35,663 bases of DNA from Deltaproteobacteria bacterium (GTDB lineage Bacteria; Desulfobacterota; Desulfarculia; Adiutricales; Adiutricaceae), in contig JAISMU010000093.1 in NCBI GenBank assembly GCA_031276635.1, positions 1 to 35,663 on the forward strand, given 5' to 3'. The translations under genes were made by a program, and so were the position numbers. The notes under the pieces are model-generated. The model was given only the letters and a program-made list of their open reading frames with translations, did no database searches and had not been told where the DNA came from. The stretch's first letter is position 1. Every line of letters starts with the position of its first letter. Of the stretch, positions 25,204 through 34,059 are shown piece after piece.

Positions 25204-27174
25204 ATGAAACATTATATTACCACTCCTATTTTTTATGTTAACGCTCGTCCGCATTTGGGCCACGCCTATACTACCATAACAAACGATATCCTTAGCCGTT
25301 TCCACCGGTTAGCTGGCTATGAGACCCATTTTCTAACCGGGACCGATGAGCATGGCGACAAAATCGCTCAAGCCGCGGCCAAGGCTAACCAAAGCCCCCA
25401 GGCCTACGCTGACCAGATTAGCGCCCTCTTCAGAGAGGCTTGGCCCAACCTGTCAGTGGAGGTCAATGATTTTATCCGGACCACGGAACCCCGCCACAAG
25501 GATACCGTCGCCCGTTTTTTTGACCTGGTCAACAAAAGAGGGGAGATCTATTTCGGCGAGTACGGCGGGCATTATTGTTTTGGTTGTGAGCGGTTTTACA
25601 CCGAAAAAGAGTTGGTCAATGGCCTTTGCCCTGACCACCAGACCAAGCCCCAATTCATTTCGGAGAAAAACTATTTTTTCCGCATGGGCAATTACCAGCA
25701 ATGGCTTATTGACCACCTGAACAATAAATTTGATTTTATCCGTCCTGAGGGGTATCGCTCCGAGGTCTTGGGTTTTTTGCGAGAGCCACTGGAGGACCTG
25801 TGCGTTACCCGCCCAAAAAGTCGCCTGACTTGGGGCATTGACGTTCCTTTCGATAACAATTTTGTAACTTACGTCTGGTTTGACGCTCTTATTAACTATA
25901 TTTCAGCTTTAGATTGGCCTAATGGAGAAAAATTTCATAAATTCTGGCCGGTGGCTCAACACACCATCGCCAAGGACATTTTAAAGCCCCACGCCATTTT
26001 CTGGCCCACCATGCTCAAGGCCGCTGACCAACCTCTCTACCGCCATTTAAATGTTCATGGGTACTGGCGCATTGGCCAGTCCAAGATGTCCAAATCCGTA
26101 GGCAACGTGGTGGAGGCTCTGTCAATGGCCGAAAAATACGGCTCAGACGCCTTCCGCTACTTTCTGGCCAGAGAGATGACCTTTGGCCTGGACAGCGAGT
26201 TTTCCGAGGACCGTTTAGTTGATCGCTACAACGCTGACTTGGCCAATGACTTGGGCAACCTCTGTCAACGGGCTCTGGCCATGCTGAAAAAGTTTAGCTC
26301 TGGCCGCGTTCCCGTCCCGCTGCCGGCCGCGGACGATGATCAGTGGCTGACCCGCCTGGAAAGGCTCCGCTCCATTTATGAGAGCGCCTTTTTGTCCGTC
26401 AATCCCCGGAGCGCCTTGACCGCGGTCTGGGATCTGATTGGTTTTCTGAATAAGAGCATTGACTCTGAGGCTCCCTGGGCTTTAGCCAAAGACCCGGACA
26501 AAAAAGATCGCCTGGATACGGTTCTGGCTCGTTTGGCCGGAGGACTGGCCTATATTGGGGCCTTGATTTGGCCGGTTATGCCCAAGACAGCGGTGATGAT
26601 CTGGTCGCGCCTGGGCATGGACCCTTATCGGATGAGCTTGGATTATCGGGAGGTCTTCTCCCTGATTCCCAGAGATAAGACCATTGAGCCAGGCTTAGGC
26701 CTTTTCCCCAGGGTGGAGACGGAAACAGAGCTCAAGAAGGGCCCCAAGCCCGCCAAAATTGAGGGCGCGGAGGAACCTGTGAAGGTCGAATTACCGGAAA
26801 ATACCGCGCAATCCACGCAAACTGAACAGACAGAGCGACCGCTTCCCGAAGGCTTGGTGACCATCGGGGATTTTCAAAAAATTGAGCTGCGCGTGGCGGA
26901 GATCCTGGCCGCCGAAAAAGTTAAAGGCAGTAACAAGCTGATCAAGCTCAATATTTCTTTGGGAACCGAGGAGAGGGTCATCGCCGCGGGAATAGGCAAA
27001 CACTACGCGCCAGAGGATTTGGTCGGCCTCAAGGTTATAGTGGTGGTAAATCTGGTCCCGGCCAAGCTTATGGGCATCACCTCCCAAGGCATGCTCTTGG
27101 CCGCTTCCCTGGATGGGCAATTAGCCATTCTGACCCCCCATCGACCTGTTCCGGTGGGCTCCAAGGTTTCTTAG
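25204..27174 (+). CDS. metG: Methionyl-tRNA synthetase
   Basis: This 656-aa cytosolic enzyme charges tRNA-Met with methionine. Class I signatures are PHLGHAYT (the HIGH motif) near the N-terminus and KMSKS at residues 294-298. The zinc knuckle is CFGC (Cys125, Cys128) with Cys142 and His145 (CPDH). A linker rich in Glu/Pro/Thr (about 500-550) leads to a C-terminal EMAP/Trbp111-like tRNA-binding domain (551-656, ending PVPVGSKVS). The layout resembles the Thermus/Bacillus-type enzyme with an appended dimerising domain. I start at ATG 25204 (MKHYITTPIFYVN): AGG lies 6 nt upstream, and the ten residues added by ATG 25174 have no counterpart in the family. It is first in a nine-gene plus-strand run; trkA follows after 7 bp. 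Confidence 0.97.
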   Translation: MKHYITTPIFYVNARPHLGHAYTTITNDILSRFHRLAGYETHFLTGTDEHGDKIAQAAAKANQSPQAYADQISALFREAWPNLSVEVNDFIRTTEPRHKDTVARFFDLVNKRGEIYFGEYGGHYCFGCERFYTEKELVNGLCPDHQTKPQFISEKNYFFRMGNYQQWLIDHLNNKFDFIRPEGYRSEVLGFLREPLEDLCVTRPKSRLTWGIDVPFDNNFVTYVWFDALINYISALDWPNGEKFHKFWPVAQHTIAKDILKPHAIFWPTMLKAADQPLYRHLNVHGYWRIGQSKMSKSVGNVVEALSMAEKYGSDAFRYFLAREMTFGLDSEFSEDRLVDRYNADLANDLGNLCQRALAMLKKFSSGRVPVPLPAADDDQWLTRLERLRSIYESAFLSVNPRSALTAVWDLIGFLNKSIDSEAPWALAKDPDKKDRLDTVLARLAGGLAYIGALIWPVMPKTAVMIWSRLGMDPYRMSLDYREVFSLIPRDKTIEPGLGLFPRVETETELKKGPKPAKIEGAEEPVKVELPENTAQSTQTEQTERPLPEGLVTIGDFQKIELRVAEILAAEKVKGSNKLIKLNISLGTEERVIAAGIGKHYAPEDLVGLKVIVVVNLVPAKLMGITSQGMLLAASLDGQLAILTPHRPVPVGSKVS

Positions 27175-27181
27175 GGCTCCA

Positions 27182-28531
27182 ATGAAAATTATTGTCGCCG
27201 GGGCGGGGGAAGTGGGATTCTCTATCGCCGAAAAGCTCTCCCGGGAAAAAGAAGACGTTATAGTCATTGACCAAAGTCAGGAACGTTTAGACGCCATTAA
27301 CGACGCCATTGACGTCCAGACTATCGCGGGCTCAACGGCTCGGCCTCAGATTCTGGTTGACGCCGGGATCCAAGAGGCGGACCTGTTTGTGGCCGTCACC
27401 GGCAATGACGAAGTCAATATCCTGGCCTGCCGCTTAGCTCAGATCCTGGCCCCAGACGTTAGGCGAGCGGCCCGAGTTCGGGATTCGGGTTTTCTGAGCG
27501 AGCTGAGCTTAACTGGGGTTATAGAGGGGTTGGGCATTTCCCTGATTATTGACCCGACTACCCTGGTAGTCGATAATATCATGGATTTTTTAGACATTCC
27601 TGGGGCTGGGGACGTGGTGGACGTCTCCAGCGGGCGTCTGAAACTCATCGGGGTGCGTCTACCGCGGACTCATCATTGCGTGGGCCAAAGCCTGGCTCAG
27701 GCTCTTCCCCGGGAGGATGGCTACCACATTCTTATAGCGGCTATTTATCGCAATCATGAGCTGCTCATTCCCCAGGGAACCACGGTTATGCGGGGTGGGG
27801 ACCTGATGTACCTGGCGGCCACGCCTGAGCATCTGCCTCAGGTCAGCGAGTTTTTTGGCTTGGATTGGCGACCGGTTAAAACAGTCTTTATCCTCGGCGG
27901 CGGGGAAGTGGGGTTGGCCCTGGCCCGAAGGCTTGAGGAAAGGAATCTGACCATTAAGCTCTTTGAGAAGGATCCTGTTCGCTCGGAGTTTCTGAGCGAG
28001 ACTCTGGAAAAAACGATTGTTTTGCGAGGGGACGCCACCGACCAGAACCTTCTACTGGAAGAGGGGATCGCTGATTGTGACGTCTTTATCGCCGTGGCCA
28101 CTGACGATGAGAAAAACATGATCGCTTGCCTCATAGCTAAGCGTCAGGGGGTGCCCAGCACCATCACCCGGGTCAACCGCTATAGTTATGTGCCCCTGGT
28201 CTCAGCCATTGGCCTGGAGTCGCTGGTCTCGGCCAGGGTCGCCGCCGTGTCCGCTGTTTTGAAACACATCAGAAAAGGCCTGGTCATATCCGTGGCCACG
28301 CTGAAAAACGAGGACGCCGAAATAATAGAAATAGAGGTCCCCGAGGAGTCCCGTCTTGTTGGCCTGTCTTTCTTGGCGGCCAAGTTTCCCCAGGGGACCA
28401 TTGTGGCCGCTCTTCTGCGCGATACGGAGATTATAATCCCTCGAGGGCAGACCACCATCGCGGCCGGAGACATCCTGGTCGTAGTCACTAAATTTGAGTC
28501 CATCAGCCAACTGGCCAAAATTTTGGCCTAG
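27182..28531 (+). CDS. trkA: Trk potassium uptake system NAD-binding regulatory protein TrkA
   Basis: This 449-aa peripheral membrane protein gates the TrkH potassium channel. It has the duplicated TrkA layout: two RCK-N Rossmann domains, beginning IIVAGAGEVGFSIA at the N-terminus and FILGGGEVGLALA in the middle, each followed by an RCK-C (TrkA-C) domain. The acidic end of the second strand (VIVIDQS; LFEKDP) is present in both halves, as are the TGNDEVNILAC and ATDDEKNMIAC blocks. Length is normal. AGGG precedes the ATG by 5 nt. It lies directly between metG and its partner trkH. Confidence 0.97.
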   Translation: MKIIVAGAGEVGFSIAEKLSREKEDVIVIDQSQERLDAINDAIDVQTIAGSTARPQILVDAGIQEADLFVAVTGNDEVNILACRLAQILAPDVRRAARVRDSGFLSELSLTGVIEGLGISLIIDPTTLVVDNIMDFLDIPGAGDVVDVSSGRLKLIGVRLPRTHHCVGQSLAQALPREDGYHILIAAIYRNHELLIPQGTTVMRGGDLMYLAATPEHLPQVSEFFGLDWRPVKTVFILGGGEVGLALARRLEERNLTIKLFEKDPVRSEFLSETLEKTIVLRGDATDQNLLLEEGIADCDVFIAVATDDEKNMIACLIAKRQGVPSTITRVNRYSYVPLVSAIGLESLVSARVAAVSAVLKHIRKGLVISVATLKNEDAEIIEIEVPEESRLVGLSFLAAKFPQGTIVAALLRDTEIIIPRGQTTIAAGDILVVVTKFESISQLAKILA

Positions 28532-28555
28532 CGGCCTTTTCGCGAAAAATGGCCG
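28513..28555. repeat. Two adjacent palindromes at the trkA-trkH junction
   Basis: The first is a perfect 16-bp palindrome, GGCCAAAATTTTGGCC (28513-28528), within the last codons of trkA. The second, just past the TAG, is CGGCC-TTTTCGCGAAAA-AT-GGCCG (28532-28555). Both can fold in RNA. They lie 16 bp before the TTG start of trkH. No T-run follows, so they do not look like an ordinary terminator; mRNA processing, attenuation or protein binding are possible. Confidence 0.55.
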
Positions 28556-28570
28556 AAATGGGTATAAACC

Positions 28571-30016
28571 TTGATCAACGCCGCTTTCATCTGTGGGCTG
28601 ACCGGTTGGGTGGTGGCCATCTTTTCTGGGGCTTTCGTTGTTCCCCTGATCGTCTCCTTGGTCATGGGGGATGGCGCCACCCGGCCATTTGTGGCCTCTC
28701 TCCTGATCACCCTGAGTCTGGGGGCGTTGCTGATTTTCTTAGGCGGCCAGGAAGCTCGACAAGAGCCCCGCTATCGCGAGGGTCTGGCCGTGGTGGGGTT
28801 ATCGTGGTTGTCGATCAACCTTCTTGGGGCCTTGCCTTATTGGCTCAGTGGCCAACTTGGTTTCTGGGACGGTCTTTTTGAGTCTTTCGCGGGCCTCTCC
28901 AGCACTGGGGGCTCGGTTATTAAAGATCTGACTGTCGTTCCCCAAGGGATTCTATTCTGGCGAAGCCTATCTCAGTGGCTTGGGGGGATGGGCATCATCG
29001 TTTTAATGGTGGCTATCCTCCCTTTTTTGGGCGTGGGCGGCCAGATTATGTTAAAGAGCGAATCCTCTGGGGCCGCCATGGAAAAGTTCCGGCCCCGGGT
29101 AGCTCAAACCGCCAAGTGCTTGTGGCTGGTTTATCTGGGGTTGACGATTCTTTTGTTCGCGCTTTTGGTCCTGGGCGGCTTAAAGCCTTTTGACGCTCTC
29201 TGTCAGGGTCTCTCCGTCATCTCCACCGGGGGGTTTTCCAATTACAACGAGTCGGCGGCCCATCACCAAAGCGTTTATATTCATTGGGTCCTGATAATCT
29301 TCATGCTTTTGGGCAGCTTGAGCTTCGCCATGATTTACCAGGTTTTTCGAGGCCAATGGCGGGCCCTTTATAACCCCGAGGCCATCTTTTTCCTGTTGAT
29401 CATTTTGGGTTTCACGACCCTGGTGGCGGTTCCTCTCATATATGGCGGTTATTATTCCCCGGCGAGGTCTTTTTTCCACGCTGTTTTCCAGGTAGTCTCC
29501 GTCATCAGCACCACTGGGCTCAGCACAGCTGACTGGGGCGCCTGGCCAGAGATCAGCAAAGCTGGCCTTTTGGCCTTGTTTTTTGTTGGCGGTTGCTCGG
29601 GCTCAACCAGCGGGGGGTTGAAGTGCGTCCGATGGCTGATTCTTTTCAAAAGCCTGCACCGAGTTTTTCGACAATATATTCACCCCAGGGGCGTTTTTCC
29701 AGTCCGGTTAGGCGGAAAACCCCTCTCAGATCAGGTTTTGGAAAAAGTTTGGCTGTATTTCCTCCTGTACATGATCTCGGTGATCATCGGCTCGCTTCTG
29801 TTGTTGCTGATGGGCCTGGACTTAGGCACTTCCTTGACGGCGGTGGCCAGTTGTTTGGGCAATGTGGGGCCGGTCCTCGGCCAGTTAGGCCCGACTTCGG
29901 ACCTTTCTTTGCTCCCAGGCCCGGCCAAAGGAGTTTTGAGCCTATGCATGCTTCTTGGTCGATTGGAGTTTTACAGCGTTTTAATTTTGATTTTTCCAGA
30001 GTTCTGGAGTCGCTAG
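28571..30016 (+). CDS. trkH: Trk potassium uptake channel subunit TrkH
   Basis: This 481-aa polytopic inner-membrane protein forms the K+ translocating pore with TrkA. Four pore-loop selectivity segments are visible in order: LSSTGGSV, ISTGGFSN, ISTTGLST and CLGNVGPVLGQLGP. QWLGGMGIIVL after the first loop and GGCSGSTSGGLKC before the last are also family hallmarks. About ten hydrophobic helices are present. The start is TTG at 28571: an in-frame TAA lies two codons upstream, the first ATG (about 28664) would remove the first helix, and the resulting N-terminus resembles other TrkH proteins. The Shine-Dalgarno is weak, which may keep expression low relative to trkA. mpl starts 1 bp after the stop. 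Confidence 0.95.
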   Translation: MINAAFICGLTGWVVAIFSGAFVVPLIVSLVMGDGATRPFVASLLITLSLGALLIFLGGQEARQEPRYREGLAVVGLSWLSINLLGALPYWLSGQLGFWDGLFESFAGLSSTGGSVIKDLTVVPQGILFWRSLSQWLGGMGIIVLMVAILPFLGVGGQIMLKSESSGAAMEKFRPRVAQTAKCLWLVYLGLTILLFALLVLGGLKPFDALCQGLSVISTGGFSNYNESAAHHQSVYIHWVLIIFMLLGSLSFAMIYQVFRGQWRALYNPEAIFFLLIILGFTTLVAVPLIYGGYYSPARSFFHAVFQVVSVISTTGLSTADWGAWPEISKAGLLALFFVGGCSGSTSGGLKCVRWLILFKSLHRVFRQYIHPRGVFPVRLGGKPLSDQVLEKVWLYFLLYMISVIIGSLLLLLMGLDLGTSLTAVASCLGNVGPVLGQLGPTSDLSLLPGPAKGVLSLCMLLGRLEFYSVLILIFPEFWSR

Positions 30017-30017
30017 A

Positions 30018-31502
30018 ATGGAGTTAGATCCCCGGCTTAACGGTCGACCGGCCCCTACGGACCCGGCTTATGGCCGTTTTCATCTTTTGGGCGTGGGCGG
30101 CGTGGCCATGACCGCCCTAGCTGGCCTTTTGGCTGGTCAGGGCTATGTGGTCTCCGGCTCGGACGCGGGGATCTATCCGCCCATGAGCGACATCTTGCGG
30201 GATTTAAAAATCCAGGTGACTGAGGGCTATGACCAGGGAACGCTCCCCACAGAAACCACCGTGGTGGTGGGTAACGTGGTCACCCGAAAATTTCCAGTTC
30301 TGAAAGATCTCGTTGAGCGAGGCCAACCGTACCTCTCTCTCCCCCAGACCTTGGGGGAATTGTTTTTGGGCCAAAAAAAGAATATCGTGGTGGCCGGCTG
30401 TCATGGCAAAACCACTATAACCAATCTGTTGGCCCGCCTGCTGGAGTCAGCTGGTTTGCGGCCTGGTTACCTCATCGGCGGCCAGAGTCTGGATTTAGCC
30501 CAAAGTTACGCGGCTGGGGCAGGCGAGTGGTTTGTCATTGAGGGTGATGAGTATGACTCGGCTTTTTTTCAAAAAGTTCCGAAATTTATCTTTTACCAAC
30601 CCAATTTGGTCATCCTGACCGGGGTGGAATACGATCACGGGGATATCTACCCAGATTTGGCCAGTGTCATCGAGGCTTATGGCCAACTGATGTCTCTCTT
30701 GCCCGCTGAGGGCCTTCTGCTGGCCAATGGCGACGATCCTCTCTGTCGTCAATTGGCCAAGCGGGCCAGAAGCCCGGCCCAGTTTTATGGGTGGGGTGAA
30801 AATAATGACTGGCGCCTCACCGATTATCAGCCAGGCCCGGAATTTGCCTTTAAACTTGCCGGGCCAGGCGCAAATTTATCCTGCGCCTGGTCTCGGCCTG
30901 GAGCGCATAACGCTTTAAACGCCGCGGTCGCCCTGATCGCCGCTCTCCACGTCGGGGCGGATCCCGCGATCCTTTTAGCGACTTTGAAAACAATCCGAGG
31001 GGTTAAGCGCCGGCAAGAGCTTTTGGGTCAATGGGGCGGGATTCGGTTGATTGATGACTTCGCTCATCATCCCACCGCGGTGGCTAAAACTATCGCGGCC
31101 CTCAAAGACACTGCCCCGGGGCGACTTTTGGTGGCCTTTGAGCCCAGGAGCAACACTACCCGCCGGGCGGTCTTTCAAGACAGCTACGCCCAGGCTCTGG
31201 CCGGGGCGGAGGCGGTTTTTCTGGCCGCGGTCAATCAGCCGGACAAAGCCCCACCGGCTGATCGCCTGGATCCAGAGGCTTTGGTTAACTCCCTTCTGGC
31301 CCAAGGGGTTAAAGCTCAATACCTGCCCGATCCCCAGGAGCTTTTACTGGCCATCGCCCGGGAGACCAGGGCGGGGGACACAGTGGCTCTGATGTCCAAT
31401 GGGGATTTTGGGGGTCTGGCTGGTCAACTGGCTCGAAAACTCGCCGAAATGGCCAAGGAGCCTAACGATTTTTTCGCCCCAGAGCCAAATAAGAAACATT
31501 GA
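30018..31502 (+). CDS. mpl: UDP-N-acetylmuramate:L-alanyl-gamma-D-glutamyl-meso-diaminopimelate ligase
   Basis: This 494-aa cytosolic Mur-ligase-family enzyme joins recycled murein tripeptide to UDP-MurNAc. The N-terminal Rossmann motif is HLLGVGGVAM (22-31). The ATP P-loop is AGCHGKTT (126-133). EGDEYDSAFF (175-184), followed by a KF..Y segment, is diagnostic of Mpl as against MurC. VKRRQELLG and DDFAHHPTAV are the usual later blocks. The call is strengthened by downstream MurU-like and AmgK-like genes that would supply UDP-MurNAc. The ATG lies 1 bp after the trkH stop, with GGAG inside trkH about 9 nt upstream. MurC is the alternative but fits less well. Confidence 0.9.
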   Translation: MELDPRLNGRPAPTDPAYGRFHLLGVGGVAMTALAGLLAGQGYVVSGSDAGIYPPMSDILRDLKIQVTEGYDQGTLPTETTVVVGNVVTRKFPVLKDLVERGQPYLSLPQTLGELFLGQKKNIVVAGCHGKTTITNLLARLLESAGLRPGYLIGGQSLDLAQSYAAGAGEWFVIEGDEYDSAFFQKVPKFIFYQPNLVILTGVEYDHGDIYPDLASVIEAYGQLMSLLPAEGLLLANGDDPLCRQLAKRARSPAQFYGWGENNDWRLTDYQPGPEFAFKLAGPGANLSCAWSRPGAHNALNAAVALIAALHVGADPAILLATLKTIRGVKRRQELLGQWGGIRLIDDFAHHPTAVAKTIAALKDTAPGRLLVAFEPRSNTTRRAVFQDSYAQALAGAEAVFLAAVNQPDKAPPADRLDPEALVNSLLAQGVKAQYLPDPQELLLAIARETRAGDTVALMSNGDFGGLAGQLARKLAEMAKEPNDFFAPEPNKKH

Positions 31503-31510
31503 GGGGGCTG

Positions 31511-32233
31511 ATGAAGAAAAAAGAGCCTAAGTCTCCAGCCAAATCTAATTTGGAGAATAATATGGCTGAGCGACTCGAGCTCAAGCCTGAAAAACCCGCT
31601 CTGTTGAAATTAGCTTTGACGCACCGCTCTGGGGCGGTCAAGCCTGGGAAAGACAACCAACGTCTGGAGTTTTTGGGGGACGCGGTGCTAGGGCTTTATG
31701 TCAGCGAGTTATTTTACGCTCAAGAGCCGGAGCTATCCGAAGGGCGCATGTCCCGGCTGCGGGCGGCGGTGGTTAATGAGAAATCCTTGGCCAATCTGGC
31801 CAGGAAAATTGGTTTGGGCCAATTTTTAGTGATGGGAGCGGGCGAGGAGTCCAGTGGTGGTCGAGAAAAGGACTCTATTCTGGCGGACGCGTTGGAAGCC
31901 TTGATCGGGGCCTATTATTTAAGTAATGGAGCCCGGGCGGCCCGGGCTCTGGTCAGGCGATGGTGGCGACCATTAATCTCGAGCCTTGATCAACGCAACC
32001 CTCATTTTGATGATTATAAAACTCGTCTCCAGGAGCTGACTCAAAGTCGGGGCCTCGGAGTTCCGAAGTACGAGCTGGTCAAGGCGAGCGGGCCAGAAAA
32101 TGACCGGATTTTTACCATGGCCGTCTCCATTCCGGGGTCGCCAACTTTTCGGTCTAATGGCCGAACTAAGAAAGCGGCCAGCCAACTGGCCGCCAAGGCT
32201 TTGCTATCTGAGTTGATGAAGAAAAATGACTAA
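31511..32233 (+). CDS. rnc: Ribonuclease III
   Basis: This 240-aa endonuclease cleaves double-stranded RNA in rRNA and mRNA processing. The signature is RLEFLGDAVL with Glu53 and Asp57, and the second metal site is ADALEALIGAYY with Asp126 and Glu129. A double-stranded RNA-binding domain occupies about 165-238, ending with KKAASQLAAKALL. The residue before RLEF is Gln50, where most family members, including E. coli (Glu38), have Glu. I choose ATG 31511 because GAGGGGG is directly upstream; a TTG start at 31499 would overlap the mpl stop. The first 18 residues are Lys-rich and unusual. The end overlaps era by 8 bp. Confidence 0.95.
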   Translation: MKKKEPKSPAKSNLENNMAERLELKPEKPALLKLALTHRSGAVKPGKDNQRLEFLGDAVLGLYVSELFYAQEPELSEGRMSRLRAAVVNEKSLANLARKIGLGQFLVMGAGEESSGGREKDSILADALEALIGAYYLSNGARAARALVRRWWRPLISSLDQRNPHFDDYKTRLQELTQSRGLGVPKYELVKASGPENDRIFTMAVSIPGSPTFRSNGRTKKAASQLAAKALLSELMKKND

Positions 32234-33125
32234 TTCCAAGTGTGGATTTGTGGCCATAGTCGGAGCGCCCAGCGTGGGTAAATCGACTTTATTGAATCGC
32301 CTTCTGGGCGAGAAAGTGGCCATTACGGCCTCTAAACCCCAAACGACCAGGCATCGAATCTTAGGGGTCTTGACCGAGCCTCATGGCCAGCTGATCTTCT
32401 GGGACACTCCCGGTTTGCATCTGTCGGAAAGATTGTTGAATCAGGAGATGATCTCATTATCCAAGGCCGCCCTGGCGGACGCCGACGTGGTCTTGTGGGT
32501 GGTGGACGCGATCAAGCGGGGACTGGATCACCATCTGGCCCGAGACATGACCAAGGCGGTCAACAAACCCCTCATTGTGGCCATCAACAAAGTTGACAAA
32601 GTCCCTAAGGAGGGACAGGCTCTTCTGGACCAATTAACCAAATCCCTCAATCCTGGCTCGCGGGGATCCGTTTTCCAGGTCTCAGCTAAAAGTGGCCATG
32701 GCCTTTATGAGTTGAAAAATGAGCTTTATAAAAGCCTCCCGCCCCAGGAGCTGTTGTACCCCCCGGACACTCTCACTGACCAGCCCCTGCGGGTATTAGT
32801 CGGGGAAATGGTCAGGGAGGCCGTTTTTCGGCTGACCAGTCAGGAAATTCCTTACGCCACGGCGGTTACTGTCGAGGAGTTTAATGAGCCCTTTGACAAA
32901 AACCCCTTTTACTTCATCAGCGCCACCATCCACGTGGAAAAGGAAAACCAAAAAAAGATGGTCATTGGCCATACCGGCAAATCCTTAAAAGCCATTGGCC
33001 AGACGGCTCGCCTGAGCCTGGAAAAATTTTTGGATTGCCGGGTTTTTCTACGCCTGTTTGTCCGGGTCACCAAGGATTGGAGCAAGCACCCTCAAAAATT
33101 GCAAGAATTTGGTTATGCCGAGTAA
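32226..33125 (+). CDS. era: GTPase Era
   Basis: This 299-aa GTPase binds 16S rRNA and helps assemble the 30S subunit. G1 is GAPSVGKS (GRPNVGKS in many homologues), G3 is WDTPG, G4 is NKVD and G5 is SAKSG. The C-terminal KH domain contains the VIGHTGKSLKAIG loop, with LDCRVFLRLFVRV near the end. Length is normal. It overlaps the end of rnc by 8 bp, the common rnc-era arrangement, and its own end overlaps the next start by 11 bp. Confidence 0.97.
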   Translation: MTNSKCGFVAIVGAPSVGKSTLLNRLLGEKVAITASKPQTTRHRILGVLTEPHGQLIFWDTPGLHLSERLLNQEMISLSKAALADADVVLWVVDAIKRGLDHHLARDMTKAVNKPLIVAINKVDKVPKEGQALLDQLTKSLNPGSRGSVFQVSAKSGHGLYELKNELYKSLPPQELLYPPDTLTDQPLRVLVGEMVREAVFRLTSQEIPYATAVTVEEFNEPFDKNPFYFISATIHVEKENQKKMVIGHTGKSLKAIGQTARLSLEKFLDCRVFLRLFVRVTKDWSKHPQKLQEFGYAE

Positions 33126-34059
33126 CGGCCAGGCTACAGCCCCCTCACCCATAACCGAGGCCGTTCTTCTGGCCGCGGGTCTGGGCTCAAGATTGCGGCC
33201 CTTGACCAATCATCTGCCCAAAGCTCTTTTGCCGGTGTTGAATAAATCCATGCTCCTCAGATGGCTGGAAATATTCGCGGCTTTTGGCGTCAAGCGCGTG
33301 GTGGTCAACGCCCATCACCTGGCTGACCAAATAGCCCAAGCCTTGAGCGCGGCGAGTTTAAATTTACCAAATTTAGATATCGCCCTTAGTTTTGAGGAAA
33401 CTATTCTGGGCACTGGTGGGGGGGTCAAGAAAGCGGCCTTGGGTTTTTCCGGCCCTTTTTTCGTGATCAATTGCGATATTTTTGTGGATCTGGATCTTGG
33501 GGCCTTGGCCCGGCGACATCTGGAGAATATGGCTTTCGCCACCATCGCCACCGTCAATTGCCCCGCCAAAGCCACCGTTAGCGTGGATCCCGAGCTCCAG
33601 GTCACTGGGCTGAGGCTCGCGGCTGGCCAGAAAGCCCCTCGGGAGTCAGCCCGTTTGTGCGGCTTGGGAGCCCTGATCGTCAGTCCCGAGTTTTGGGAGG
33701 TTCTCCCCAGAAATTTTTCGGACCTTATCGCTGAGTTAGCTAAATACCTTTCGCGAAAAGTTTTAGCCTATCCATTTCCTGGCTCATTTTGGTCGGACAT
33801 GGGCACGGTGGCCAGTTATTGGGAGCTTAATCAGCGGTTGGCCCAGAATCGGGTCATTGTCGGGCCCGGGGCCAGGATAGAGGGCGAGACGGGGGGATTT
33901 GTCATTTTGGGAGCTGAGGCCGTGATTGAGCGCGGGGCTTTGGTGATTGACAGTGTTTTGTGGCCTGGGGCTCGGGTTGAGTCTGGGACCGTGGCCAAGG
34001 GAACCGTGGTGACTGGGCGAGAGCTGTCTGGAGGGGAGGCCGATGGAGTCTGGAATTGA
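33115..34059 (+). CDS. Sugar-1-phosphate nucleotidyltransferase, MurU-like
   Basis: This 314-aa cytosolic nucleotidyltransferase probably makes UDP-MurNAc from MurNAc-1-phosphate. The nucleotide loop is LLAAGLGSRLRPLTNHLPKALLPV (18-41, GxGxRLxPLT..PK), the central site is ETILGTGGGVKKA (95-107), and the metal ligand is Asp121 in VINCDI. WSDMGTVASYW (226-236) closes the catalytic domain. Residues about 243-300 add a short beta-helix-like segment (hexapeptide-like turns), absent from the roughly 220-aa Pseudomonas MurU. A mannose-1-phosphate or glucose-1-phosphate substrate is therefore possible. MurU is favoured because an AmgK-like kinase overlaps it by 17 bp and mpl is nearby. I start at ATG 33115, overlapping era by 11 bp. 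Confidence 0.75.
   Translation: MPSNGQATAPSPITEAVLLAAGLGSRLRPLTNHLPKALLPVLNKSMLLRWLEIFAAFGVKRVVVNAHHLADQIAQALSAASLNLPNLDIALSFEETILGTGGGVKKAALGFSGPFFVINCDIFVDLDLGALARRHLENMAFATIATVNCPAKATVSVDPELQVTGLRLAAGQKAPRESARLCGLGALIVSPEFWEVLPRNFSDLIAELAKYLSRKVLAYPFPGSFWSDMGTVASYWELNQRLAQNRVIVGPGARIEGETGGFVILGAEAVIERGALVIDSVLWPGARVESGTVAKGTVVTGRELSGGEADGVWN

Noticed and set aside
28549-28881. ATG-started 110-aa frame overlapping the start of trkH
   Set aside because: Different frame from TrkH and without homology; the TTG-started TrkH frame has the conserved first helix and pore loop.
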